Below are positions 41,392-49,698 of a stretch of 64,000 nucleotides of DNA, piece by piece. The DNA is from Bacteroidales bacterium UBA5219 (GTDB taxonomy: Bacteria; Bacteroidota; Bacteroidia; Bacteroidales; ML635J-15). Each line of letters begins with the position of its first letter. Within the stretch, counting starts at the first letter, position 1. The translations under genes and the position numbers were made by a program. Location of the stretch: assembly GCA_002412425.1 (NCBI GenBank), contig DHVB01000054.1, positions 23,019 to 87,018 of the forward strand. The letters are read 5' to 3'. The notes beneath the pieces were generated by a model. That model did not search any database and had not been told where the DNA came from. It saw nothing but the letters and a program-made list of their open reading frames with translations.

Positions 41392-42485
41392 AACTTAAAT
41401 TTTTTTTCAATAGTTTGTCTAATCAAATCTAAAAATTTATCTTCCCAAACATTTACCGAATATTTTTCTTCAATGGTTTTGCGTCCATTTTTCCCAATTT
41501 CTTTGCGTAGCTCAGGGTTTTCTATGAGTTTTGATAAAATTTCAAACCATTGTTCGTCATCATCTGCTAAGAAACCATTAACTCCATGTTCAATTATTTC
41601 GGTATTTACACCAACTGGCGACATAACAGCTGGAATTTCTAAACTTAAACATTGTAAACCTTTAAAACCACATTTGCCATTACTCCATTTATCATTTGGT
41701 AGTGGCATTATTCCTATGTCAAATTCGCACAAATCATCAATTTCTGTTTCTTTATTCCATTGTGTTAATTTTACGTCAATATCTTTATCCCAAGTTTTTG
41801 TGTTTGCAATTACTTTAAAATATACTTTCTCTTTGTATTTTTCTTTTATTCTTTTTAATACAGGAATGGCTGTGTAAAAGTGTTTTAAAGTTGTAGTAGT
41901 GCCTGTCCAGCCTATGCAAACTGCAGATTTTTTGATTTGGCTTTTTGAAAAATTGTGGTAGTCAATATTTAAGATTGTTGGTAAAATAAAAACATTTGAG
42001 TTGTACTGTTTTGCATAATCTGCCAAAAATTTATTTCCTACTAATACAAGTGTAGATAATCCGCATATTTTAGCATTTTTTTCGGGTCGTTTTAGCCAAG
42101 CCAAATTTTTGTTTCCATCGCTTGTGTCGTTTAACCAAATGGAATCATCAAAATCAAAAATTATTGGAACTTTTGTTTTTGCAAGTTTTTTCTCGAAATA
42201 TGTTGTGCCAAGCATAAAGGCTTCGCGATATATAAATATTAGATCGCAATCTTTTGTAATTCTAACATCTCTTAAACGATGAAAAAAACTTTTTATAAGT
42301 ATTCTAAGTTTAGCAAAATATTTACCTTTTGAATAAAAAAGCTCATCATCTTTTTTACTGATAATATTAGAGAAAATAACTTCATAGCCATTTTGCTCCA
42401 AAGCAGGGATAAAGTGTTCAAGTCTAAATCTTTGCCCTGGCGACCTGTCTTTGCGATGCTGAACTATGGCTAAAATCTTTTTCAT
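41388..42485 (-). CDS. Glycosyltransferase, GT-B fold
   Basis: The 365-residue protein begins MKKILAIVQHRKDRSPGQRF, a start typical of group-1 glycosyltransferases of Bacteroidota, and contains the donor-binding region GIMPLPNDKWSNGKCGFKGL, then LSLEIPAVMSPVGVNTEIIEHGVNG, with the E-x7-E-like element. Donor and acceptor sugars are unknown. It overlaps both neighbours by four bases, so it is part of the PpiD-GT-GT-M23 operon and may act in making an envelope polysaccharide or glycan. Confidence 0.85.
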   Translation of the reverse strand: MKKILAIVQHRKDRSPGQRFRLEHFIPALEQNGYEVIFSNIISKKDDELFYSKGKYFAKLRILIKSFFHRLRDVRITKDCDLIFIYREAFMLGTTYFEKKLAKTKVPIIFDFDDSIWLNDTSDGNKNLAWLKRPEKNAKICGLSTLVLVGNKFLADYAKQYNSNVFILPTILNIDYHNFSKSQIKKSAVCIGWTGTTTTLKHFYTAIPVLKRIKEKYKEKVYFKVIANTKTWDKDIDVKLTQWNKETEIDDLCEFDIGIMPLPNDKWSNGKCGFKGLQCLSLEIPAVMSPVGVNTEIIEHGVNGFLADDDEQWFEILSKLIENPELRKEIGKNGRKTIEEKYSVNVWEDKFLDLIRQTIEKKFKL

Positions 42486-43675
42486 TTTTGACTTAAACTT
42501 TTGTAAATATTATAATATCTATCAACTCCCATTTGCAAAGAAAACAATTTTTTTGAAACTTCTCTTAGTTCACTTTTGTCTAGATTAAAATTTTTGTCTA
42601 ATTTATCAATAGTGTTTTTATATTCTTGTTCATTAAATTCAGATACTACAAGCCCTATATTGTTGTTGCTAAAAATTTCATCAATATCGCCTACGTTTGA
42701 ATTGCAAACAATAGGAATTCCCATGCCTAATATTTCGGCTAATTTAGTTGGTGAAGATGCTTTTTTAGAAAAAACAGGTTTTATGAAAAATATTGACATT
42801 GTTGACAAACTTAAAAATTCAGGAACTTGGTTTCTATCAGCAGATTTAATGATAATATCATTTTCGTTAATATTCTTTTCCTTGGCGTTTGCTAAAATAT
42901 TTACAGGATTATCGTTTGTTATAAAGAAAAATTTAGAGTTTGAATATTTTTGTTTTAAAACTTTGAAAAAACCCAACATTTCATCTAGCATATACCAAGT
43001 TCCGATAGAGCCTAAGTAGGATAAAACAAAATCATCTTTAGAAATATTTAGTTTAGTTCTTAATTCATTTGTTTTTTCTGTCGAAATTTTGTTGTAATCA
43101 AAATGTTCTATATCTGCACAGCAAGGAATAACTTCTATAGGTATATTTTCAAAATCATTTTTTTGATGAATAATTTTTTTGCCAGCATTTGTTAAACTAA
43201 TTGTATAATCAGCATTTTGTAAAAATATTTTTTCTTTTCTTTTAAAAAAGTCATATACAAGTTTAAAAATTGGATTTTTAATATTCCACAAATTGCCGTC
43301 AACTCTTTCGTCAGCATAAAAGCCACGCATATCAAATAAAAACTTAGTTCCGAATTTTTTCTTTAAGCTTAAACCAACAAAAGCAGAAATATAAGAACGA
43401 CAATGAACTATTTTGAAATTATATTTTTTATGAAGTTTTTTTGCAAGTTTTTTTAATGCATGAATATCTTTTAAAGTCGAAACTATTGGTGGATTTTTTG
43501 TATAATTAATATGGTGCCAAAAAATATTAGACTCAGTAAGTATTTTTGAAATTAATTCGTTTTTCTTTTGAAAATTTACTTGTTTTTCAGCCGACAATAT
43601 ATGTATTTCAAATCCTTTGTTTGAAAGTTCTTTTAGGTATGGAATAACTTGAGATTGCCCCAAGGCATCTGTCAT
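42482..43675 (-). CDS. Glycosyltransferase family 4 protein (start uncertain)
   Basis: The 397-residue protein has a GT4 fold: MTDALGQSQVIPYLKEL, HCRSYISAFVGL, RGFYADERVDGNLW, the acceptor/donor region LSYLGSIGTWYMLDEMLGFF and KLAEILGMGIPIVCNSNVGD. The ATG at 43675 is inside the conserved beginning of the family, which reads KVLYISYDGMTDALGQSQ. The upstream in-frame codons encode exactly KVLYISYDG, but no ATG, GTG or TTG occurs before the stop codon at the end of the PpiD-like gene. The true start may be a rare codon (ATT at 43690 or near) or the start has been mutated. Followed by a second glycosyltransferase with a four-base overlap. Confidence 0.82.
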   Translation of the reverse strand: MTDALGQSQVIPYLKELSNKGFEIHILSAEKQVNFQKKNELISKILTESNIFWHHINYTKNPPIVSTLKDIHALKKLAKKLHKKYNFKIVHCRSYISAFVGLSLKKKFGTKFLFDMRGFYADERVDGNLWNIKNPIFKLVYDFFKRKEKIFLQNADYTISLTNAGKKIIHQKNDFENIPIEVIPCCADIEHFDYNKISTEKTNELRTKLNISKDDFVLSYLGSIGTWYMLDEMLGFFKVLKQKYSNSKFFFITNDNPVNILANAKEKNINENDIIIKSADRNQVPEFLSLSTMSIFFIKPVFSKKASSPTKLAEILGMGIPIVCNSNVGDIDEIFSNNNIGLVVSEFNEQEYKNTIDKLDKNFNLDKSELREVSKKLFSLQMGVDRYYNIYKSLSQK

Positions 43676-43706
43676 ACCGTCATAAGAAATATATAAAACC
43701 TTATTA

Positions 43707-45671
43707 TTAGAAATATCTATATCTATAATCTTCTATTTTAGCTTTTTGAATTAATGCTTCAAGTATGTAATCAATTTGTTGATCTTGATTATATAGTCTT
43801 GACATAAAATTAATCATAGCTTGATTTTGTTCATCAGAGAAATCTGTTTTTGAAGGAGCAGTTGTTTTGTTTACTACTTTAACAACAAACACTCCATTAT
43901 TTCCTTTAAATGGTTTAGAAAGAACATTTGTGTCTAATACTGAAGCAACAGCATTTACATTTGGTTCAAATCCAAGACTTGGGATATAACCAGCACCAAA
44001 ACTTACTGCATTAGCAGAAGCTACTTCTATTCCGTATTTTTCTGCTATGCTATTCAAATCCATTTTGTTAGATAAATCTTTTTCTAAGTCAGCCAAATAT
44101 TTTTCAGCTTTTTTATTATCAATAACTTTTGGTTCAATTCTTTCTTTAACTAAATCAAATGGCATAGGTCCTACTTCGTAAATACCTTTAAGTTTTGCAA
44201 TAATAAATTTATCTGTAAAATTGTAAACTACAGAAACATCACCTTCTTTAGTTTTGTCGTCAAACGCCCAGCGAACAAGTTCTCTAGCACCTTCTGTTTG
44301 TCCAATTTTATCATCTAAATCTCTAAGTCTAGCTGTGTAATTTACTAGTTGTTCTTTTCTAATAGCTTCGTCAAATTGTTTGCCTGTAGTGTTTTCAGAA
44401 GCAAAGTGAGAAGCTTCAGTAAAGTAATTATTTACAGTAAGTTCAGAAAATTTAACTTCTTCATAAACAGAAGTTAGAGAAACACGTTTCTTAGGACTTG
44501 TTTGGTCTGTTATTTTAAGAATATGAACTCCAAAGTCTGTTTTTACAGTTAACAAATCTCCAGTTTTTCCATAAAAACAAGCATCGTTAAATTCTGGAAC
44601 CATCATACCATAAGTAAACCAATCTAAATCTCCGCCTCTTTCTGCTGTGCCATCTTCAGAGTTTGTCATAGCAATAAGCTCAAATTCTGTTCCTGCTTTG
44701 ATAAGAGCTAAAAGAGAATCTGCTTTTGCTTGGCAATCTTCCCAAGTGAAGTTTTCGTTAGGTCTAATTAAAATATGACTAGCTCTAACAGAATCGGGAA
44801 CATAATTGATTTCTGATAATTCAGAGAAAAAATATGATCCATTGTTGAAAAGTATTTGAGATAGGTATCCTACTTCTTCATTAAAAAAGTTTTCTGGTAA
44901 TCCCATTTGTAACAAATCCATTTCTGACAAGTTTTTTTCAGAAACTGTTGGAACTAAACCACCACTAATATGTCTGTCATATTTTGATTTAATTTTTTCA
45001 ACAGCTTGTAAACTATCTTCTGCTGATGGAATTATATTATAAACAACATAGTCAACTTCTCTATATCTTTTTTTATTCATGAACATATGTTGGTGTTCGT
45101 TATAATAAGCTTTTAAGTCTTCTTCAGAAAATTTAACACTCTCATTATCAATGTTTTTGTAAGCTAGCATAATAAATTCTATATCATAAGAATTATTATT
45201 TTCCAAATATTCTAATTCTGCGAATTTAGATGGTTGATAAAAGCCCTTAGCAACCATGTTAGCATATTTTAGTTTCAATATTTGAGGTGTTATTAATTGA
45301 AAATATTCTGGTGGAGCACTTTCGCCATTATACAATTCGTAAAACTCATCAACACTTAATGCTAATCCAATTTCTTCAAAATATTTGCTCATCAAATGTT
45401 TTTGCAAAATTTCTTCCCACACTAAATTTCTAAGTTGGTCTTGTTCTATACGTTGTCCTTGCATAGCAAAAAAGTTATTCCACTTGTATTCAATATCATT
45501 ATACTCTGGAAATTCAACTTTTTTCCCATTTATTTTTGCTAAAGACATGTCGCTTTTGTTAAACCATCTTATTATTGTATCTTGATCAATAACAAATAGG
45601 AATAAGGCAACGCCAACGAAAATTATTATTGCTACTCCTGCTCTATTTCTAATCTTTTGTAATACTGCCAT
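43707..45671 (-). CDS. PpiD-like membrane-anchored peptidyl-prolyl isomerase/chaperone
   Basis: The 654-residue protein helps outer-membrane and secreted proteins fold in the periplasm. It has a short cytosolic N-terminus, one membrane helix (GVAIIIFVGVALFLFVI, about 12-28), a SurA-N-like chaperone domain (about 35-245), a parvulin domain (about 298-405; RASHILIRPNENFTWEDC, RGGDLDWFTYGMMVPEFNDA) and a second, degenerate parvulin-like region (about 445-620). That is the PpiD arrangement, with length near the 620-720 usual in Bacteroidota. It is the first gene of the operon running to 40141. A near-match -7 box (TATATTCG) lies around 45725. Confidence 0.87.
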   Translation of the reverse strand: MAVLQKIRNRAGVAIIIFVGVALFLFVIDQDTIIRWFNKSDMSLAKINGKKVEFPEYNDIEYKWNNFFAMQGQRIEQDQLRNLVWEEILQKHLMSKYFEEIGLALSVDEFYELYNGESAPPEYFQLITPQILKLKYANMVAKGFYQPSKFAELEYLENNNSYDIEFIMLAYKNIDNESVKFSEEDLKAYYNEHQHMFMNKKRYREVDYVVYNIIPSAEDSLQAVEKIKSKYDRHISGGLVPTVSEKNLSEMDLLQMGLPENFFNEEVGYLSQILFNNGSYFFSELSEINYVPDSVRASHILIRPNENFTWEDCQAKADSLLALIKAGTEFELIAMTNSEDGTAERGGDLDWFTYGMMVPEFNDACFYGKTGDLLTVKTDFGVHILKITDQTSPKKRVSLTSVYEEVKFSELTVNNYFTEASHFASENTTGKQFDEAIRKEQLVNYTARLRDLDDKIGQTEGARELVRWAFDDKTKEGDVSVVYNFTDKFIIAKLKGIYEVGPMPFDLVKERIEPKVIDNKKAEKYLADLEKDLSNKMDLNSIAEKYGIEVASANAVSFGAGYIPSLGFEPNVNAVASVLDTNVLSKPFKGNNGVFVVKVVNKTTAPSKTDFSDEQNQAMINFMSRLYNQDQQIDYILEALIQKAKIEDYRYRYF

Positions 45672-45820
45672 TACTTTAAATTTTAATAAATGTTATAAAC
45701 TATAATCTTAAAATATTTTCGGTTGCGAATATAATAAAATATTATTGTATAAAAACAATGAAATAAAAATAATTACGCACAATTGTCTAAAATTTTAATA
45801 AAACTGACATTCTGAAATAT

Positions 45821-45884
45821 AAAAAAACGAAACAGTCTCATTGTGTTTAAGGCTTTTGACCTGAAAAACTAATAAGACTGTTTC
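45821..45884 (-). terminator. Terminator of gcvP
   Basis: GAAACAGTCT (45829-45838) and AGACTGTTTC (45875-45884) form a 10-bp stem, extended by ATT/AAT past one mismatch, around a loop of about 30 nt that contains a small AGG/CCT hairpin. Seven T follow on the minus strand. The loop is long for a simple terminator. It lies 41 nt after the gcvP stop. Confidence 0.65.
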
Positions 45885-45924
45885 AAATCATTAAAAACAA
45901 TAAATAAAATAGAAAATTATTTTC

Positions 45925-48792
45925 TTACATATATGATTCTAATGGTTCACATGTGCAAACAAGATTTCTATCTCCATATCCGCTATCAATTTTTCCGACA
46001 TAGGGCCAGAATTTATTTTCTTTAATCCAAGCTAATGGGAAAGCAGCTTGTTCGCGTGAATATTTGTGATTCCATTCGCTTGCAGTGCATTCAACTTGAG
46101 TATGTGGTGCATTTTTCAATGGATTATCATCTTTGTCAAATTCGCCGTTTTTAATTGCTTCGCATTCCATTTTAATAGCTTTCATAGCTTCGATAAATCT
46201 ATCTAATTCTTGTTTTGATTCACTTTCGGTTGGTTCAACCATTAAGGTTTCGTGAACAGGGAAAGATAGAGTAGGAGCATGGAAGCCATAATCCATTAGT
46301 CTGCGAGCAATATCTCCAGCTTCAACGCCATAATTTTCGCGGAATTTTCTTAAATCTAAAATCATTTCGTGAGCGCAACGACCAGTTTCTCCAGTGTAAA
46401 CAACATCGTAATAATCTTTTAGTTCGTTAGCGATATAATTTGCATTTAAGATTGCGATTTTTGTAGCTTCAGTTAATCCTTCTTCGCCCATCATTTTTAC
46501 ATAAGCAAAAGTAATTGGCAGAACATAAACCGAACCATAAGGTGCAGCAGCAACTGCTTTAATTGCATTTTCTCCTCCAGTTTTTACCATAGTATGACCA
46601 GGTAAGAATTGTGCTAAATGTTTTGCTACAGAAATACTTCCAATTCCAGGTCCGCCACCACCGTGAGGACTAGCAAAAGTTTTGTGTAAATTTAAGTGGC
46701 AAACGTCAGCTCCGATAAATCCTGGGTTGGTTATGCCTACTTGAGCATTCATATTTGCACCGTCCATGTAAACTTGACCACCATTTTCGTGAATGATATT
46801 TATCATTTCTTTTATTTTTGACTCATAAACACCATGAGTTGATGGGTAAGTAATCATTACAGCACTCAAATTGTCTTTATGTTCTACAGCTTTTGCACGT
46901 AAATCATCAACATCAACATTACCTTTTTCGTCGCATTTTACAACAATAACTTGCATTCCTGCCATAACTGCCGATGCTGGGTTTGTCCCGTGTGCTGAAG
47001 AAGGAATTAAGCAAATATTTCTATGTCCTTCGTTTCTTGATTTATGATATTCACGTATTACCATTAAACCAGAATGTTCGCCACTTGCACCAGAATTTGG
47101 TTGAACCGAAGTAGCCGCAAAACCTGTTATTATGCTTAAATCTTTTTCCATTTCAGCAACTAATTCTTTGTAGCCAAGTGCTTGATCTTCTGGCACAAAA
47201 GGATGAATGTTGCTTAATTCTGACCAACTCAAAGGAAGCATAGAACTAGCAGAATTTAATTTCATTGTACAAGAACCCAAAGCAATCATTGAACGGTTAA
47301 GTGCTATATCACGATTTTCTAGTCTTTTGATATAACGCATCATTTCGCTTTCGCTGTTGTATGAGTTGTAGATTTTGTGTTGGAAAATATTGTCTTCACG
47401 TTTGAATTTTAATTCAAAACCTTTAAAATCTTCAATTTTTTCAACTGGGCGGTAATCTTTTTTATTAGCTGTTGCAAAAATTCTTAGAATTGTATTGATT
47501 TCTTCAACAGAAATTAATTCGTCAGTAGAAATTCCAACATATTTTTCGCAACAATATCTAAAGTTCATTTTGTTTTTTAAAGCAATAGCTTGAATATCTT
47601 TAGATTTTAAACCTTCAGGAATTTCAACAAAAATGGTGTCGAAAAATTCTTTATGTTTTAACTTATAACCTAATTTTTCGAGTTCAATAGCTAAAAATCT
47701 AGCAGCTTTATTTATGTTGTTAGCAATTCTTTTCATTCCTTCTGCCCCATGATAAACAACATACATTCCAGCCATTGTAGCTAATAGAGCTTGAGCAGTA
47801 CAAATATTTGAAGTTGCTTTTTCGCGTTTTATATGTTGTTCACGAGTTTGTAAAGCCATTCTTAATGCTTGATTTCCGTGTTTATCAATGCTAATTCCAA
47901 TAATTCTACCTGGCATGCTACGTTTGTATTTTTCGCGAGTAGAAAGGAAACCTGCATGAGGTCCGCCATATCCCATAGGAATACCGAAGCGTTGAGTTGA
48001 ACCAACAGCAATATCAGCTCCCCAAGAAGCAGGCGATTTTAAAAGTACCAAAGCCATTACGTCAACAGCTGCACAAACTAGTATTTCTGATTCGTGAGCT
48101 TTGTTAGTAAATTCTGTATAATCATTAATTTTTCCATCTGATGCAGGGTATTGAACTATTGCACCAAAAGTTTTGTTACAAAGATTAGCTTCTTTGAAAT
48201 TTCCAACAACAACTTCTACGCCAATAGGTTCGGCTCTTAATTTAATAACATCTAAAGTTTGTGGAAAAATATTTTCGTCAACAAATAAAACATTTTTATT
48301 GTCTTTTACTGCTTGACGTGAGCGATTTTCTAACATCATGCTCATTGCTTCTGCAGCAGCAGTAGCTTCGTCTAAAAGCGAAGAGTTTGTAACTTCTAAA
48401 CCTGTAAGTTCTGTCAAAACAGTTTGGAAATTTAATAATGCCTCTAAACGACCTTGAGAAATTTCTGCTTGATAAGGAGTGTAAGAAGTGTACCATCCTG
48501 GATTTTCGAAAATATTTCTTAAAATTACAGAAGGAGTAGCAGTTCCATAATAACCCATACCAATAAATGATCTGTAAATCTTGTTTTTAGAAGCAATTTC
48601 TTTAATTTTATTCAAATATTCATACTCGGTTAAAGCTGGATCTAAGACAAGTTTTTTAGGCAAACGAATATCTTTTGGAACAACTTCATCAATTAATTGG
48701 TCTAAAGATGAAACACCAACTTTTTTCAACATCTCTTGATATTCGCTTTCGCGTGGTCCTAGATGGCGAGAAACAAATTTTTCTTTTATCAT
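45925..48792 (-). CDS. gcvP: Glycine dehydrogenase (decarboxylating), P-protein
   Basis: The P-protein decarboxylates glycine and passes the aminomethyl group to lipoylated H-protein in the glycine cleavage system. The 955-residue single-chain form joins both halves (GcvPA-like 1-450 and GcvPB-like 480-955). The PLP lysine lies in CHLNLHKTFASPHGGGGPG, and the N-terminal start FVSRHLGPRESEYQEML is standard. gcvT and gcvH are not adjacent, so the system is dispersed. No glycine riboswitch fold is evident upstream. Confidence 0.97.
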   Translation of the reverse strand: MIKEKFVSRHLGPRESEYQEMLKKVGVSSLDQLIDEVVPKDIRLPKKLVLDPALTEYEYLNKIKEIASKNKIYRSFIGMGYYGTATPSVILRNIFENPGWYTSYTPYQAEISQGRLEALLNFQTVLTELTGLEVTNSSLLDEATAAAEAMSMMLENRSRQAVKDNKNVLFVDENIFPQTLDVIKLRAEPIGVEVVVGNFKEANLCNKTFGAIVQYPASDGKINDYTEFTNKAHESEILVCAAVDVMALVLLKSPASWGADIAVGSTQRFGIPMGYGGPHAGFLSTREKYKRSMPGRIIGISIDKHGNQALRMALQTREQHIKREKATSNICTAQALLATMAGMYVVYHGAEGMKRIANNINKAARFLAIELEKLGYKLKHKEFFDTIFVEIPEGLKSKDIQAIALKNKMNFRYCCEKYVGISTDELISVEEINTILRIFATANKKDYRPVEKIEDFKGFELKFKREDNIFQHKIYNSYNSESEMMRYIKRLENRDIALNRSMIALGSCTMKLNSASSMLPLSWSELSNIHPFVPEDQALGYKELVAEMEKDLSIITGFAATSVQPNSGASGEHSGLMVIREYHKSRNEGHRNICLIPSSAHGTNPASAVMAGMQVIVVKCDEKGNVDVDDLRAKAVEHKDNLSAVMITYPSTHGVYESKIKEMINIIHENGGQVYMDGANMNAQVGITNPGFIGADVCHLNLHKTFASPHGGGGPGIGSISVAKHLAQFLPGHTMVKTGGENAIKAVAAAPYGSVYVLPITFAYVKMMGEEGLTEATKIAILNANYIANELKDYYDVVYTGETGRCAHEMILDLRKFRENYGVEAGDIARRLMDYGFHAPTLSFPVHETLMVEPTESESKQELDRFIEAMKAIKMECEAIKNGEFDKDDNPLKNAPHTQVECTASEWNHKYSREQAAFPLAWIKENKFWPYVGKIDSGYGDRNLVCTCEPLESYM

Positions 48793-48838
48793 TTTATTAT
48801 AATTTTATATTGTTACTAAGTTTAAATTTTAATTAAGG

Positions 48839-48846
48839 CAAAATTA
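48839..48846 (-). promoter_or_regulatory. Candidate -7 box of gcvP
   Basis: Minus-strand TAATTTTG fits TAnnTTTG, 47 nt upstream of the ATG at 48792. No clear -33 box. Confidence 0.35.
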
Positions 48847-48930
48847 AAAATAATTTCCGAAAAAACTAAATCAACTTGCGTGTTTTATAATATAAATTGC
48901 TTAGTATTTTTTTAAATTACAAAAAAATTA

Positions 48931-48954
48931 TAATTTTGATTTTTAAAATCAAAA
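48931..48954 (+). promoter_or_regulatory. -7 box overlapping a perfect palindrome before the 48957 gene
   Basis: TAATTTTG at 48931-48938 fits TAnnTTTG and overlaps a perfect 10-bp inverted repeat, TTTTGATTTT (48934-48943), one base, AAAATCAAAA (48945-48954), which ends two bases before the ATG at 48957. A repressor site or a start-codon-blocking hairpin are both possible. AT-rich palindromes also arise by chance. Confidence 0.4.
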
Positions 48955-48956
48955 TT

Positions 48957-49586
48957 ATGCGACTAATTGTATTAAATGTTTGTATGATTATTTTGAGTTT
49001 AAATCTTTATTCCCAAATTAATCTTAGTTTATTGAATGGGCAACAAAAAACATTAGATTCATATGTATTCCGTTCAGATGATGGTGTTGAATATGTTGAA
49101 TTTACCTTTACAAAACCAAATGGAAAAGTAAAAACATCATATATTGATTGTGAGTCTATTTATTCGTTGAGTATAGATGGAAAAGATAGTGTTTTTTACT
49201 ATCCAATGGATAATGAAGAGTTTTCTCTTGAGCAAATGTCGAGAGTGGTAAATGCTCGTCAACTTGCAATTGCTGATTACAAACCTTGGCTTGCTACTGT
49301 TAGTGGTTTGATCGTAGGAAGTGCCTCTTTATTTATTCCGTTAGATCCGTTTACACGTTTGTTAATTCCTGTTGGTTATGCTATAACAATGGGGTTTGTG
49401 AAACCACCAAAGTCTTATGTAGAAAAACATTATCCTCAAGCTGTAAACGATGAGTGGTTTGTTTACGGTTATCAAAATGTAGGACGTAAAAAAATATTTA
49501 AAAATACTCTTGTCGGCACACTTGGCGGAGTATTTGTCTCTGGAGTAATTGTTGGAACTCTTTATTTAGTTAATCAAAATAACTAA
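48957..49586 (+). CDS. Exported protein of unknown function with two C-terminal membrane helices
   Basis: I choose the ATG at 48957, giving a 209-residue protein with a signal peptide (MRLIVLNVCMIILSLNLYSQ); the upstream in-frame start at 48897 adds 20 residues in front of it. After a beta-rich part (about 20-90) come two hydrophobic segments (about 115-150 and 180-203). No family recognised. It is monocistronic, between gcvP (divergent) and the OmpA-family gene. Confidence 0.6.
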   Translation: MRLIVLNVCMIILSLNLYSQINLSLLNGQQKTLDSYVFRSDDGVEYVEFTFTKPNGKVKTSYIDCESIYSLSIDGKDSVFYYPMDNEEFSLEQMSRVVNARQLAIADYKPWLATVSGLIVGSASLFIPLDPFTRLLIPVGYAITMGFVKPPKSYVEKHYPQAVNDEWFVYGYQNVGRKKIFKNTLVGTLGGVFVSGVIVGTLYLVNQNN

Positions 49587-49630
49587 AATCAACACATATA
49601 AAATATTATGCAAATATTGATTTAATTAAT

Positions 49631-49638
49631 TATTTTTG
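49631..49638 (+). promoter_or_regulatory. Candidate -7 box of the OmpA-family gene
   Basis: TATTTTTG fits TAnnTTTG, about 60 nt before the ATG at 49699. No clear -33 box. Confidence 0.4.
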
Positions 49639-49698
49639 CACTCACAAAATAAAAATGCTTTTTTAACGTTTAATGTATTTTAATTTGATAATATTATA

